This document shows positions 11,036 through 20,672 of a stretch of DNA of 64,000 nt, in pieces. This DNA is from Knufia peltigerae. Taxonomy: Eukaryota > Ascomycota > Eurotiomycetes > Chaetothyriales > Trichomeriaceae. The notes beneath the pieces are model-generated. The model saw only the letters and a program-made list of their open reading frames with translations. It did no database searches and was not told the DNA's origin. Every line of letters starts with the position of its first letter. Position 1 is the first letter of the stretch. The position numbers were made by a program, and so were the translations under genes. Location of the stretch: assembly GCA_030247855.1 (NCBI GenBank), contig JAPDRN010000024.1, positions 186,001 through 250,000 of the forward strand, written 5' to 3'.

Positions 11036-12541
11036 TTAGCTCGCAGCCTGGGTGTGTGATACCTTGGCCCTCTTTTCGCGATCGCTAGAACGTGGAGCTG
11101 CACTCCTCCTCGCAGTCCGAGCATCTTTGCCGGGTGCTGCCGACTTTGTCGTCTTGGAGAAGTATTGTTTTGGCCACGCAATAGCCGCATTGGCCATTTT
11201 GCCGGGTAGGCTCAAAAGGTGTAGCAGGTACTGCGCGGGGACTACCACCATCGCACACGCCCAGTTCGTCAAAATGAGAAAATAACTGTCCGTCTTCCGA
11301 TCAGCATTGCGTTGAACGGCGGCAGCCAGTGATACGACATCATTCAGCCGTGCTTCGAGGTCCTGCAGCCTCGACTCGAATTGGACGGCGGAAATCGTGG
11401 TTCTCTTCTCGTACCGGCGCATGGCTCGGTTCAGCGCATCCACTTCAGGCTGCACCGTCTTCTGGACTTCTGTTCGCACCACAGTCGGGATCTTCGCGTC
11501 GAGAGCCTTGCCGACAGGTTCTGGGATCTGTGGTGCCTCCGTGTCAATCCGATCTGCGACATGAGCTTCTAGTTCCTCAAGTCGATGGGAGAGATCTTTG
11601 AGCTGCTGATTGTCCACTCGTCTGCTATCAGCCAGCAGGTCAGCACTGACCTTGCGCTGCAAAAAGAGCGTCCTCTTCTGTACCATTTTGATGAGATGGG
11701 AGAGCGGCCGAATTTCGGACACCAGTATGAAAATGGTCAAATTATAGTCAGACACTAGACCCTCAGACGGTCGACTGAGTTGCGATCGGATGCCGTGAAG
11801 TAGCCAGGCTGCCAGCAACGGGAAAGTGAAGCAGCAGACCAGTGCGGCAAGTTCATAAATCCGTAGTTCCTTTCTAGCAGACGCCTTTTCGGCATGATGC
11901 AATCCACTTGAACTGATGGACTTGGGACCAGAAGGGTGGGCAGATGGAGAGCCCTCGCCACCAACAGGGTTCGCCGTTGGATCCAATTCCTCGTCCCTTT
12001 CATCGATTGGAGTAAACACTGGCGGTGTAGCCGACCCGGGCGGAGCTTGAGTCTGTGCAGCTCGATACCAATCCCTGCAAAAGGCTATCAGAACGATGCC
12101 TGCATTCAGTTTCAAGAAAACAACTTACCATGGTGATCTGAGCGCCCAGTTCATGAAAATAGCAGCAAGACCCAATAGCGTGATGTCGGTAATCACCGCG
12201 CTTCCATTCTTGAATAGCAAACCTCCAACAGCCGGCAGCAATGCAAGGCCCAGGGGAAGAGATTGCCAATGAGAATTCTCATCATGGTCGACAATGTCGT
12301 CCCCGTCTTTTAGACGTGGTAGAAGAATATCGTCGGTAGATGATCGCAATGACCTTCGCGTCTCAGATAATGTTTCGGAGATGAATGAGCTTGATCGACG
12401 TCCCAACCGAGAGTTGTCCTCAGCAAACGTGGTCGCCCTACCCAGTGGACGTAGTCTCAATCCCTGGGGAGATGGGCTGACTCCACGGCCGGTCGGACTC
12501 GAGGAGGGGAGGGTAATGGAAGGTCTCTTTTCCGAAGCCAT
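11036..12541 (-). CDS. Conserved fungal membrane protein with central coiled coil, unknown function
   Basis: Exons 12541-12129 and 12074-11036 give 483 aa. The 54 nt intron (GTAAGT...TTTTGCAG) joins ..RSPW to DWYRAAQ, which reads smoothly. The N-terminal ~90 residues are Ser/Pro/Arg-rich. Two hydrophobic segments follow (LPLGLALLPAVGGLLF and DITLLGLAAIFMNWAL), then a third (LAALVCCFTFPLLAAWLL) and a weaker fourth. A long helical heptad region spans roughly 215-390 (ending FESRLQDLEARLNDVV). A last hydrophobic stretch (FLILTNWACAMVVVPAQYLL) and a basic tail end the protein. It looks like an integral membrane protein with a cytosolic coiled coil, but I do not recognise a named family. It diverges from the STE3 gene. 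Confidence 0.78.
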
Positions 12542-13522
12542 GACAGTTTCTTTCCATTCCTCTGCCACGAGATCAATGCAAGGAGAGTGCAAGTGGCAAA
12601 TTGTTGTTCTGGTGGTGCTGGTGAGTCGCTCTTTCGGATAATAATCCCGAGCCGCGGCCGACGCGCTTTACATTTCTTATGAGCAAGCAGCGCGTAATAT
12701 TGCGTAGACTTTGCAAATTCTCTCTCGGAGTCAATACTCACGCGTCGTTATGGATAACTGCGACCCGTCCAAAGGCTGTAGTTGACAAGCTGACGGGAGG
12801 ACAGCGAGAGTCACTCGACATCGTTGTACAAACATCGAGGCGAGGCGACTTGATTTGATGTCAATATGGGCTCCATATAGGGAAAGTCAGGCGAAGAACT
12901 CACAACACTTAGTCTCTAGTGTCTTGGCACAAGTACTCGCCTGCTTTGACCATACGAGACGCGTACTCTGTACTCTCTTCAACAACAGAGCAGACCAAAG
13001 AAGTGGTCGCCACAACGTCTAGCAAAGATTGGCTGGGACCTGTAAACGACAGCAGTGCGACGTTCTGGCTTCTTCATTCACACGTGTTGTTCGCTCATAA
13101 TGGTCATCTTGATCCGTCAAGCAGAATAGCATGATAGATGTTACTCCTCGTGAGTATCTCGACAAGTGTGTCCATGGTTGGCTTCAGCGATGACTACAGG
13201 ACTGATATTTCCTATATTTACTCAGAAATGCCCAATGCTTCAGCAAAGTCTCCAGGTGCGCTTCGCGAAGGGCAGGAAGCAGCCCTCCGGCTTTCCTTAT
13301 TCAATACCGCTTTGGGCAATATGTCTCTCAAGAATCTACCAGCAGCGTTGGCGGACCACCTCCTGGCAGTGGTCTAAGAGAGAGTCTAAGGCACTATGGC
13401 TTGAAACGGCTGGAGGTAAGTAGGCGCTCATATGCCTGCGCCCTTGAATATTTGCAGATTCTCAATTCTACCAAGAGCCTAAACATCACTTTCTATATAA
13501 ACCCTTCGGCCAGCTCAATAAC
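12542..13522. promoter_or_regulatory. Divergent intergenic region upstream of STE3 and the coiled-coil membrane protein
   Basis: About 980 bp with no supported gene. It contains an E-box CACGTG at 13081-13086, a GTACTCTGTAC motif at 12963-12973, and a TATA-like TATATAAA at 13494-13501. The TATA-like element is only 22 nt before the STE3 ATG, so either it is not the core promoter or the leader is extremely short. Confidence 0.45.
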
Positions 13523-14560
13523 ATGCAGTACTCCGCATATTCTCTTGTGTTTTCTATTCTCGCTATCATAGCATGCCTTGCGTGTATACCTCCCCTCATG
13601 GTTCATACTAGAGCCAAGAACGTTGCGGCCATCATACTTACCGTGGGTGTGATCATCATGTGTTTCTTCAACGCCTTGAACGCCTTACTATGGCCGACAG
13701 CAGCTCAAGATACTTGGTGGGATGGCAAGATATTGTGTGACATTGAGGCCAAGTTGTATTTTGGGCAGGCTGTGTCCTTCAACGGGGTGTTGGTGTGTCT
13801 CTTCCGCCACATTGCCTCTATACTCGACACACAACGCATATCTCTGGGCCACAGTCGTCGACAGCATATGGTCACCATCACAGTGGAGATAGGCCTGTGT
13901 ATTGTACTCCCATGCATTGTGATGGCTGCACATTGTCTGGTTTCGCCACAAAGATATTGGATACGGACAATAGCCGGATGCACACCTTCACTGGACTCCT
14001 CCTGGCCAAGCCTGGTCCTCATATATTTGTGGCCAATAACCCTCTGTCTTGCTGCATGCGTCTACTGCGTGACAGCTATGGTACGCCTTTGGAGGCATAG
14101 AAAAGAAATGTCAACTGTCCTCTCGAGCACACCGGGGGTGACTCGATCTCAGCACATCCGCCTCATAAGCTTTTCTGCTATCCTCCTTCTCATCTACTTA
14201 CCACTGGATGTTATTGCCTTCGCAGGCTTTATGAGCACAAGGTGGCACATCTATTCCTGGGTCTACAATCATCCTGCGAACTGGTCTGATCTGGTGGTCT
14301 TCGTACCTCAAAAAACGGTGTCTTTCGATCGCTGGTCGCAGACTTTCGCGGCATACATCCTCTTCGGGTTCTACGGAACGGGACATGAGGCCAACAAAAT
14401 GTATGCATCCTGGCTTCACTCGTTACAGCAACGCCTGCCGAGGAGAGGGAGGAGGGAACCGAGTACTATGGGCCGTATCAGAATATTGCATTCCGTCGCA
14501 TTGGAAGAAAGAGGCAGTCGTACCTCGAGGGAGACATTCCAGCTTCCAGAACTTAATTAG
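13523..14560 (+). CDS. ste3: STE3-type (a-factor-like) pheromone receptor, GPCR
   Basis: A single-exon seven-helix receptor of 345 aa in the plasma membrane that senses the lipopeptide mating pheromone and signals through the heterotrimeric G protein and MAP-kinase cascade. Hydrophobic helices fall near 5-25, 34-56, 76-98, 117-137, 160-185, 213-235 and 268-290. STE3 family features are WPTAAQDTWWDGKILCDIE between helices 2 and 3, CLFRHIASIL at the end of helix 3, WRHRKEM in the third loop, and W..YSWVYNHPANW before helix 7. The cytoplasmic tail is short (about 55 residues, basic then Ser/Thr-rich); many filamentous homologues are longer. Absence of introns is slightly unusual for this family. 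Its presence indicates a mating pathway component but not mating type. Confidence 0.9.
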   Translation: MQYSAYSLVFSILAIIACLACIPPLMVHTRAKNVAAIILTVGVIIMCFFNALNALLWPTAAQDTWWDGKILCDIEAKLYFGQAVSFNGVLVCLFRHIASILDTQRISLGHSRRQHMVTITVEIGLCIVLPCIVMAAHCLVSPQRYWIRTIAGCTPSLDSSWPSLVLIYLWPITLCLAACVYCVTAMVRLWRHRKEMSTVLSSTPGVTRSQHIRLISFSAILLLIYLPLDVIAFAGFMSTRWHIYSWVYNHPANWSDLVVFVPQKTVSFDRWSQTFAAYILFGFYGTGHEANKMYASWLHSLQQRLPRRGRREPSTMGRIRILHSVALEERGSRTSRETFQLPELN

Positions 14561-14861
14561 TGATTTCAGAAAGCAGCAACTGAGGCCTTCATGACGAGGG
14601 GAAGTGACGACTGTTCATGCAGATACCAAGTATTGTCAACGACATTGTAGGTATACAGGAAGGTATGGGAGATATTATGCATACAGCAGAAGATGACTTT
14701 GTTGTTTCTGCTGCACGGGAAAGCAACATCATGAGTGGCGAAGTATATAGGAAGCCATCCCTCACACATCCATCAAACACCATATGTCCACATCCTGCCT
14801 AGCAAGGAAATTTTTGTACATTATTGGATGTCCTTGACGAGAGCCTGCCCTCTCCGATGAA
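14561..14861. other. Convergent 3' intergenic region
   Basis: Between the stop of ste3 (+) and the stop of the mitochondrial SSB gene (-). Nothing beyond short chance ORFs is visible. Confidence 0.5.
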
Positions 14862-15358
14862 TCAAACACCGGTTGGGCCATCGTCACTTTCTCCTTCCTT
14901 GGGATATGGTCGCTTGAGCACATCCACCTTCGTCTGCACGAGGTTCAGTGCGCTTTGTTTCTTGCCATCAGCATCGTTATAGGTACGCATCGTCGCATCG
15001 CCTTCGAGATAGACAAGTGTTCTAGAAGATCGACAGTTAGCCAACTGCGTCGTCACGGTTTGCGCTCGACTCACCCTTTGCTTAAACCCATGATGTAGTC
15101 CCTTGCGGGACCCTCCGGCGCAAAGCTTGAGATGCGGAACCATGATGTTTGTCTGTTGTCCTTTGGTCCAGAGCTCGTTCCGACCACATATCTAATGACT
15201 TGGGCCTTGCCGGTGTCGATCAACTCGGGGTCGGTGCCTATCCGGCCAACAAGCGTCATGCGCGCCAGTTGTGAGGCTCGTGTTGTCGAGAATGCTCGCT
15301 GCGCAAAGGCAGGAGTGGCGCTGCCCGCACGTCGGGCAGGAGATAGAAGGAAAGACAT
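14862..15358 (-). CDS. rim1: Mitochondrial single-stranded DNA-binding protein (Rim1-like)
   Basis: Exons 15358-15075 and 15021-14862 give 147 aa, the usual size for mtSSB. The 53 nt intron joins ..GLSKG to TLVYLEGD. The first ~27 residues (ARRAGSATPAFAQRAF, rich in Arg/Ala/Ser, no acidic residue) fit a mitochondrial presequence. The OB fold follows: LARMTLVGRIGTDPEL, then YVVGTSSG..., SWFRISSF, RDYIMGLSKG, LVYLEGDATMRTY and the C-terminal strand SALNLVQTKVDVLKRP. The protein coats single-stranded mtDNA during replication. The alternative, a bacterial contaminant SSB, is excluded by the intron and presequence. Confidence 0.93.
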
Positions 15359-16154
15359 GATGGAGAAGGATGAGTCTCTGGACAGAGGAGAGATGGTGAA
15401 ATGAGGTCGGAATGCTTTTGCGCAGGAAGTTTATGAATTGAGTAGCTAGGTGCCTTTATGCAGCCACGGTGTCTGTATATTTCGAGATGAGTAAAGGGGT
15501 TTGTGTTATCTCAAGGTGCTATTTGTTGCTGTCAGGAACCGAGAGCATGTGAATCCGAAGCAATTGACGCGGTTTGCGACAGAACGCGGCGACTCAGGAG
15601 CCGTCCGGAAGCGGCTTAGTGCGTACGGGAAATGACACAGTCAACGTGTCTTCTTGAAAGCAGTCAACTCGCCTTCAAGGCCAGATATCGCGCTGATGTT
15701 TGCTGTCACGATATGAAACATGCTTCTGGATGGCATGGACGAGTGAGATACCTAGTCCGATGACATCCCTGACATTTTCAATGTCGTTAGGCTACCTTTA
15801 TAAGTACGATCCTCCCAGGACTCGACCATTAATGCCGCGAGGACGTCCGTATTTGCACACATCCAGGAGGCTATCCTCGACGATCAGAACATGGAGGACC
15901 ATGCATGGGCTCTGGCACTATTGCAGCGCACGGTATGCCCTTTGTTGTTCGACGGATTGATCGAGGTATCATTGTCACAACAAAGGTGGCACAGCCTCGC
16001 CTCCGGAATTGACCATAAAGAAAGCTATTCTGAGCACGAAGGAATCTGTCTGTGAGGTGCCTAGACTTAAAGCTGAGTATCATCTACGACGGTGAGTTGA
16101 TCTATTGTTGTGTGTATACCCAAGAATATACAATACCACGAGCTCAACTCCAAT
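15359..16154. promoter_or_regulatory. Intergenic region upstream of mtSSB (-) and small membrane protein gene (+)
   Basis: About 800 bp with divergent flanking genes. I find only short ORFs without protein-like composition and no RNA gene. Confidence 0.45.
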
Positions 16155-16343
16155 ATGCCTTCACGATCCAACATGTCTGGAGTCGCCTGGCTGGCTATCG
16201 CCATGTTCGCTGGTATCATCGTGATCATCTCTATGGTCTACCTCTACACTCTCAAAGTTAGACGCTCCAAAGAGGGCGCGATTCGAAAATCTGAGGACGA
16301 CGAGATCTTTGGCGGCGTCATAAAGAACCCAATAACAACATAG
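16155..16343 (+). CDS. Small predicted single-pass membrane protein, hypothetical
   Basis: A 62-residue ORF if the ATG at 16155 is used (another in-frame ATG at 16173). It has one strong hydrophobic helix (VAWLAIAMFAGIIVIISMVY) followed by a basic stop-transfer patch (KVRRSKEG) and a short acidic tail ending KNPITT. The layout predicts an outside/lumen N-terminus and a cytosolic tail. No family recognised. It is the first of three neighbouring ORFs with this layout. Being short, it could be a chance ORF, but the sharp hydrophobic/basic boundary argues for a real gene. Confidence 0.42.
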   Translation: MPSRSNMSGVAWLAIAMFAGIIVIISMVYLYTLKVRRSKEGAIRKSEDDEIFGGVIKNPITT

Positions 16344-16692
16344 GATCTCGGAGAACAGCATCACCAAGCACCCCGTTTGCTATTATCACAACGATAGTGC
16401 TCTATGCTTCAGATAAAAGTTCTTGCAAATACGCTAAAACATCCCGCTTGGTGTTTTCCATGCTCTCTTCGACCCGACAGTGCCACTGGTGAACGTTCGC
16501 GGCTTCTTTGTTCAAAACCTTCTATGGTGTTCCTATTCGAGGCAATGTCTTTGTCCCATCGTACCTAATCCTTTATTCAACGGTATCACCACTCTAAGGC
16601 CAAATCAATTTCAACTCGATTCCACCAGCCCCTTCGACCCAGCTTCAAAGAATTTTTCGACCCCCGCCCTACCCCGATACCCTCTCCTCAAG

Positions 16693-17232
16693 ATGATTCC
16701 AACAGCGGCTTTGGTCGTTCTTATCGCTGTTGTAGCGTTTGCTACATCTACATTTTGTCTCGCAATATACTGCTCCATCTCAGATATGCTTCGGTCGAAG
16801 AAGGACGATAAGAACAAGAAAGAGGCCAGTGTGATTATGCCACTGACAATAGCTGCAGCAGATATGGCAACCATACCACAGCCCGAGGCTCCCGCACAAC
16901 CAGAAACACCTGAAGCCGAATCCCCTCCGCCCCTACCAGACGATTTCGCGAGTATGGCTGAAGCCGAAAGTTCCCCTCCTCTCTTAATGACCGTCAGGGA
17001 CAGCACGCATGACATCATTAACTTGTACACAAACGATGCCCGGAACAAGGCTTCAGTGCCAAGTTCTGCTCCAGCCACGATAACTTCATTTAGCCAAGCA
17101 CCTTCAACGTCGGGAACAAAGTTTACCCCCGTCCCAGAGAAGTCAGCTCCTCCAACAATAACCACCTTTGCCCAGGCCGAGTCAAAATGGGCTTACTTGG
17201 GCGAGAAACGTGCAATGAGGGATATTGTTTGA
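16693..17232 (+). CDS. Predicted single-pass membrane protein with Pro-rich tail, hypothetical
   Basis: 179 aa from the ATG at 16693, directly before an N-terminal hydrophobic helix (TAALVVLIAVVAFATSTFCL) and a basic patch (RSKKDDKNKK). The frame is open back to an ATG at 16480, but that extension lacks conserved-looking sequence and would bury the helix at residue ~75. The tail is Pro/Glu/Ala-rich with PPPLPDD, and two related units, 'APATITSFSQA' and 'APPTITTFAQAES', near the C-terminus suggest an internal duplication. No family recognised. The shared plan with its neighbours suggests a lineage-specific group. Confidence 0.5.
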   Translation: MIPTAALVVLIAVVAFATSTFCLAIYCSISDMLRSKKDDKNKKEASVIMPLTIAAADMATIPQPEAPAQPETPEAESPPPLPDDFASMAEAESSPPLLMTVRDSTHDIINLYTNDARNKASVPSSAPATITSFSQAPSTSGTKFTPVPEKSAPPTITTFAQAESKWAYLGEKRAMRDIV

Positions 17233-17406
17233 AATGCAATTCTATTTTTGGATACAACGTACAACTTTTCCAAATGGAAAAATCAGAAATCACAAATGGC
17301 TTGTTCGATCTGTGTGATGTGAACGATCCAGCATCCTGTCCAACTCATCTTTGCTGCTCTATCCGCTCGCTGAATTTTCCGGTCTTCGCTCCCAATATCT
17401 CACGAC

Positions 17407-18072
17407 TCAAGTCCAATTCTTCGGCGTTTGACCGGGAGTGTCATACTCGACGTCGTCCTCGGGGATACCATATTGACTATGGACCTGTGGTGCTTTGGCA
17501 AACTCGGCTCTCCGCTGCGGAGCGTCGAACACTCTGGCATGACTCTGTTCCCTCTTGGGCGCGGGGGCGGCCATCAGGACAAACGGCGGTAAATCGACAA
17601 CGGTGGCGTATTGAGTTGGCGGTGTTGGTTCTTGGGGTGTCGGTGGCGTAGGTGGCAGGCTCGGGATTGTCAAGTCTCTCCCTTCGACGCCGACTTTTGC
17701 TGGTGCTCCTTGGATCTGTCGATGATTCCTGTTGCTGCCGATGTCGAGGGTATCTTGTTGACTAAAGATTTGATTTGGGATGATGAATTTCCCGTCCGGT
17801 CCACGCCATGCTAGTGGGAGTTGTTTCCTCTCTCGGGTTCGCTCTCGCGGAGGTGCAACTGCGACTGGTGGGGTGCGGATCTTGCCCATCTCGAATGATG
17901 TAGGCATGGTCTGGACGATGTTCTGGAAGGTTTTTGGTCCTGGTTTTCTCCGCTTCCTCCGCTCACGGAATTTGCGATTCCCGTGCCACAGGATCGCAGC
18001 ACAGGGGAGCAGGAGAAGTAAAAGTGCTAGGAAGATGAAGAGTGGAATTGCTGATTTGGATTGCACTGCCAT
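17407..18072 (-). CDS. Predicted single-pass membrane protein with Pro-rich tail, hypothetical
   Basis: 221 aa with an N-terminal helix (AIPLFIFLALLLLLLPCAAI), a strongly basic patch (RKFRERRKRRKPGPK) and a long polar tail. The tail holds a dense proline segment (SLPPTPPTPQEPTPPTQY) that could bind SH3 or WW domains. It ends 175 bp from the stop of the convergent neighbour. No recognised family or catalytic motif. The protein may be ER- or plasma-membrane-anchored with a cytosolic tail; this is inferred from charge distribution only. Confidence 0.55.
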   Translation of the reverse strand: MAVQSKSAIPLFIFLALLLLLLPCAAILWHGNRKFRERRKRRKPGPKTFQNIVQTMPTSFEMGKIRTPPVAVAPPRERTRERKQLPLAWRGPDGKFIIPNQIFSQQDTLDIGSNRNHRQIQGAPAKVGVEGRDLTIPSLPPTPPTPQEPTPPTQYATVVDLPPFVLMAAPAPKREQSHARVFDAPQRRAEFAKAPQVHSQYGIPEDDVEYDTPGQTPKNWT

Positions 18073-18683
18073 GGTTGGAACTTTGATTGTTTTTATGTTT
18101 TTTAAGGCGTTGATGGAACGATGCGTACTTGGGATGCAACGCTTGTTTGCTGACGTTCAAGTCTGCTGTCTGTTTGATGCGTTTCCTCTTTTTTTTTCAA
18201 GGAGGGTGCTTTTGCATACTTTTGCGATAGAGAGAAAAATGTAATATTCCCAGGTTACTGGCTTTGGTTCTTTGCCCATCACTTTCTTCATGCTTCGCCA
18301 CTTTGTGGTTCTCGGTGGGACAATGGAGAAAAACAAAGGACATGCACATCGCCCGCGACTACAGTGTTTGTTTCGCCAGACAATGTCTCCTACACTACAA
18401 AGAAAAGCCATTCTTTGGAAATGATGCCCTGCTGGTTTGTCTGAGTGTGCCAGCTCTCCCTGGATGTTTGGTGAGTAGGATGAATCACGAGGGCCGTTTT
18501 ACCTTTCTGGAGATCGTGTAACAGAAAATAGAGCACAATGAAGACTTGAGGCCAGTAGAGAGGCACAGTATGACGAAAAATGGATGTCAGACATTTCAAA
18601 ATACAAACTAATAACAAAGATATATCTGAAGGTATTGACGCGGCCATGCCAACATTGCACAAACTCAACAACGATGGCCCAAA
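18073..18683. other. Intergenic region
   Basis: About 610 bp between two minus-strand genes, presumably the promoter of the 18072 gene plus the 3' flank of the next. A T-rich run lies near 18190. No gene seen. Confidence 0.45.
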
Positions 18684-19835
18684 TTAAAGCATAGGATCAG
18701 CCTGAAGAACGAAGGACCGCGCCATATGCCGATCGGTCAGGTTATCTATCGCCACTTGGTGGTAGCCAGCAAGTGCAGCATCGGGACCACGCTGCCAAGT
18801 CTCATGTATGAAGAAATCTTCGATTCGATGTGGTGGGACCTCGTTGACCTGGATCTGAGTCTGCCCGACGGCCGGCCACTCCCGCATGGCGTAGAGCACG
18901 CAGTTTCTAGGAGGGTTGGGATAGTTGGGCATTTGGACAATGTTCGAGTAGCTTAGATAGCCGCTTACCAGTGACTCCTCGATCACGTAGCCGCATTCCG
19001 CCCACTGACGCTCGCCGAACACGGGCTCGCTTGGATCAAATTCGATGTCAGAGAAGTCCTTACGACCCTTCTTCGCGGACAGCTCGTAGTAACGACTGAC
19101 ACGGTGGAACCAGACAACATAGGCAAGCTCGTGGATCAGCGTGACGGCCAATAACAGCAGGCGGGCATTCTTCTCGTCGTCGCCAATTGTGTCCCAGTCC
19201 TGTCGCTCGAAGAATGCTTGCCATGTGGTGCAGATGGCTGATTGCGGGTAGAATTGTTTGTATGGGCGCGTGTGTGACGGACACCATATGAGGTCGGTGA
19301 CTGCCGTGTCCGTCTTTATAAAATAGCACTTCGGCTCGTCCTTGTCTCCGCCCTGGGGCTTGGGCCGAAATGCTGTAACTCTGTACATCTTGGACAGTCG
19401 AACAAGCTCGGCGTTAAGTGCTCTGTATTTGGCAGGGGTGCCTCTCCACGCGCTCAGCCTTTGACTCGGTTTCTCCTCGTGGTATGGTTGTGGCTCAACT
19501 CCTGCGTTAAATATATGTGCTAGCTCAGGAGTGACCAGCTCGAGAAACAAGGTTGCAAGTCTCAGGCCTGGCTTCATGCGGTCGTAAACGCCCTCATCTA
19601 TATTATACTGTGGCCTATCCAGCTCAGGGATGGATAGATGTTCGCTGAAATTGGCGTTTCTGAAAGCACTGTAGCGCCAAATAGGGTGGATAGGGAAGCC
19701 ATCCAGTCGAAAGTTGTTGGCATTGTTACTCATTATCATGTGACTCCCTCGAAGGGTAGAAATACCAAAGGTGGCTGTTATGTCTATCGATAGGTATCCA
19801 ATACCGAAGTACTGTAGCTTTGCAACTCGCAACAT
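18684..19835 (-). CDS. Metallopeptidase-like fungal protein with degenerate HELAY motif, unknown function
   Basis: 383 aa from the ATG at 19835; later in-frame ATGs at 19739 and 19733 give shorter, perhaps truer, forms because the first ~32 residues look unlike the rest. The centre contains LLLLAVTLIHELAYVVWFH, a hydrophobic helix holding HExx(Y) where zinc peptidases have HExxH. About 50 residues on, QWAECGYVIEESLVSGYLS resembles the glutamate-bearing second helix of such folds. Some fungal unknown proteins have the same layout with an intact HExxH; here the second His is Tyr. It may be an inactive derivative, or bind metal another way. No signal peptide is evident. I cannot assign a substrate. 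Confidence 0.65.
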   Translation of the reverse strand: MLRVAKLQYFGIGYLSIDITATFGISTLRGSHMIMSNNANNFRLDGFPIHPIWRYSAFRNANFSEHLSIPELDRPQYNIDEGVYDRMKPGLRLATLFLELVTPELAHIFNAGVEPQPYHEEKPSQRLSAWRGTPAKYRALNAELVRLSKMYRVTAFRPKPQGGDKDEPKCYFIKTDTAVTDLIWCPSHTRPYKQFYPQSAICTTWQAFFERQDWDTIGDDEKNARLLLLAVTLIHELAYVVWFHRVSRYYELSAKKGRKDFSDIEFDPSEPVFGERQWAECGYVIEESLVSGYLSYSNIVQMPNYPNPPRNCVLYAMREWPAVGQTQIQVNEVPPHRIEDFFIHETWQRGPDAALAGYHQVAIDNLTDRHMARSFVLQADPML

Positions 19836-20672
19836 TCATGAAGACAGCCATGTCTTATACGTACAAAGTATGTGTGTTGAGTCGTTCAATGAAGCTGGTC
19901 TAGACAATGAACCGATATGCCATTTCATTGTACCCAATAATACCGATACACGTTGTTCGCCATTATGACAAAGGAAATATGAGCAAAAATAACTTTCGAG
20001 AGCCGTTTGCTTCCAGCCATGAACTGGACCGTGCTGGTTCGTTGGTAGTCATTGTCAAACCGCTGTTGTGGGTGAAAATGGTGAAGACTGCGCGCTTTTT
20101 CGCAAAGTGGGCATGACATGACGACTATGATTTTCATGGTGATTGAAGATCTGAATTTTCGATGACCTTAGCCATTAGTACCTCCATCATGGACTATCCC
20201 ATACCATAAATGTGGTTCAGGACCTGCCGCTGCCATTGTGGTTGAATGAAAGGGGTGTCAGCCTTGTTCGGGTGATCTTCGGGTTAGATCTAGTTCCATG
20301 CTCAGATGCACAGGCATAGAGAAGAACACTCTCCTCAACAAGACGAAGAAACACGTTTAGATTGATCGACGATGAGACTTTCATGGTGAGAGATAAAGTA
20401 AATGGAATGTGAAGTCGTTCATAGTGTCGTTGAATGAACATGAACAGGCGAGAGCCTTGGCCGCGCCCTTCCTTCCTCCTGGCCACAACACTAACATGCA
20501 TTCTCTCCTCCCTCCATTTTCTCTCATCCCAGACCTCCCTTTCCACACTTCGATTTTCTTCCAAAAACAACAATATTCTCCTCCTTGTCCTGCCACGTCA
20601 ATCCTCTGGCCTTTGAAGGCCCTTGGGTAGCCCCTCTTATTCTGCATGTCAATGAGATCAGCTTAGCCCAGT
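19836..20672. promoter_or_regulatory. Divergent intergenic region
   Basis: About 840 bp between the minus-strand HELAY gene and the plus-strand unknown gene. Short antisense and sense ORFs here lack protein-like character. Confidence 0.4.
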
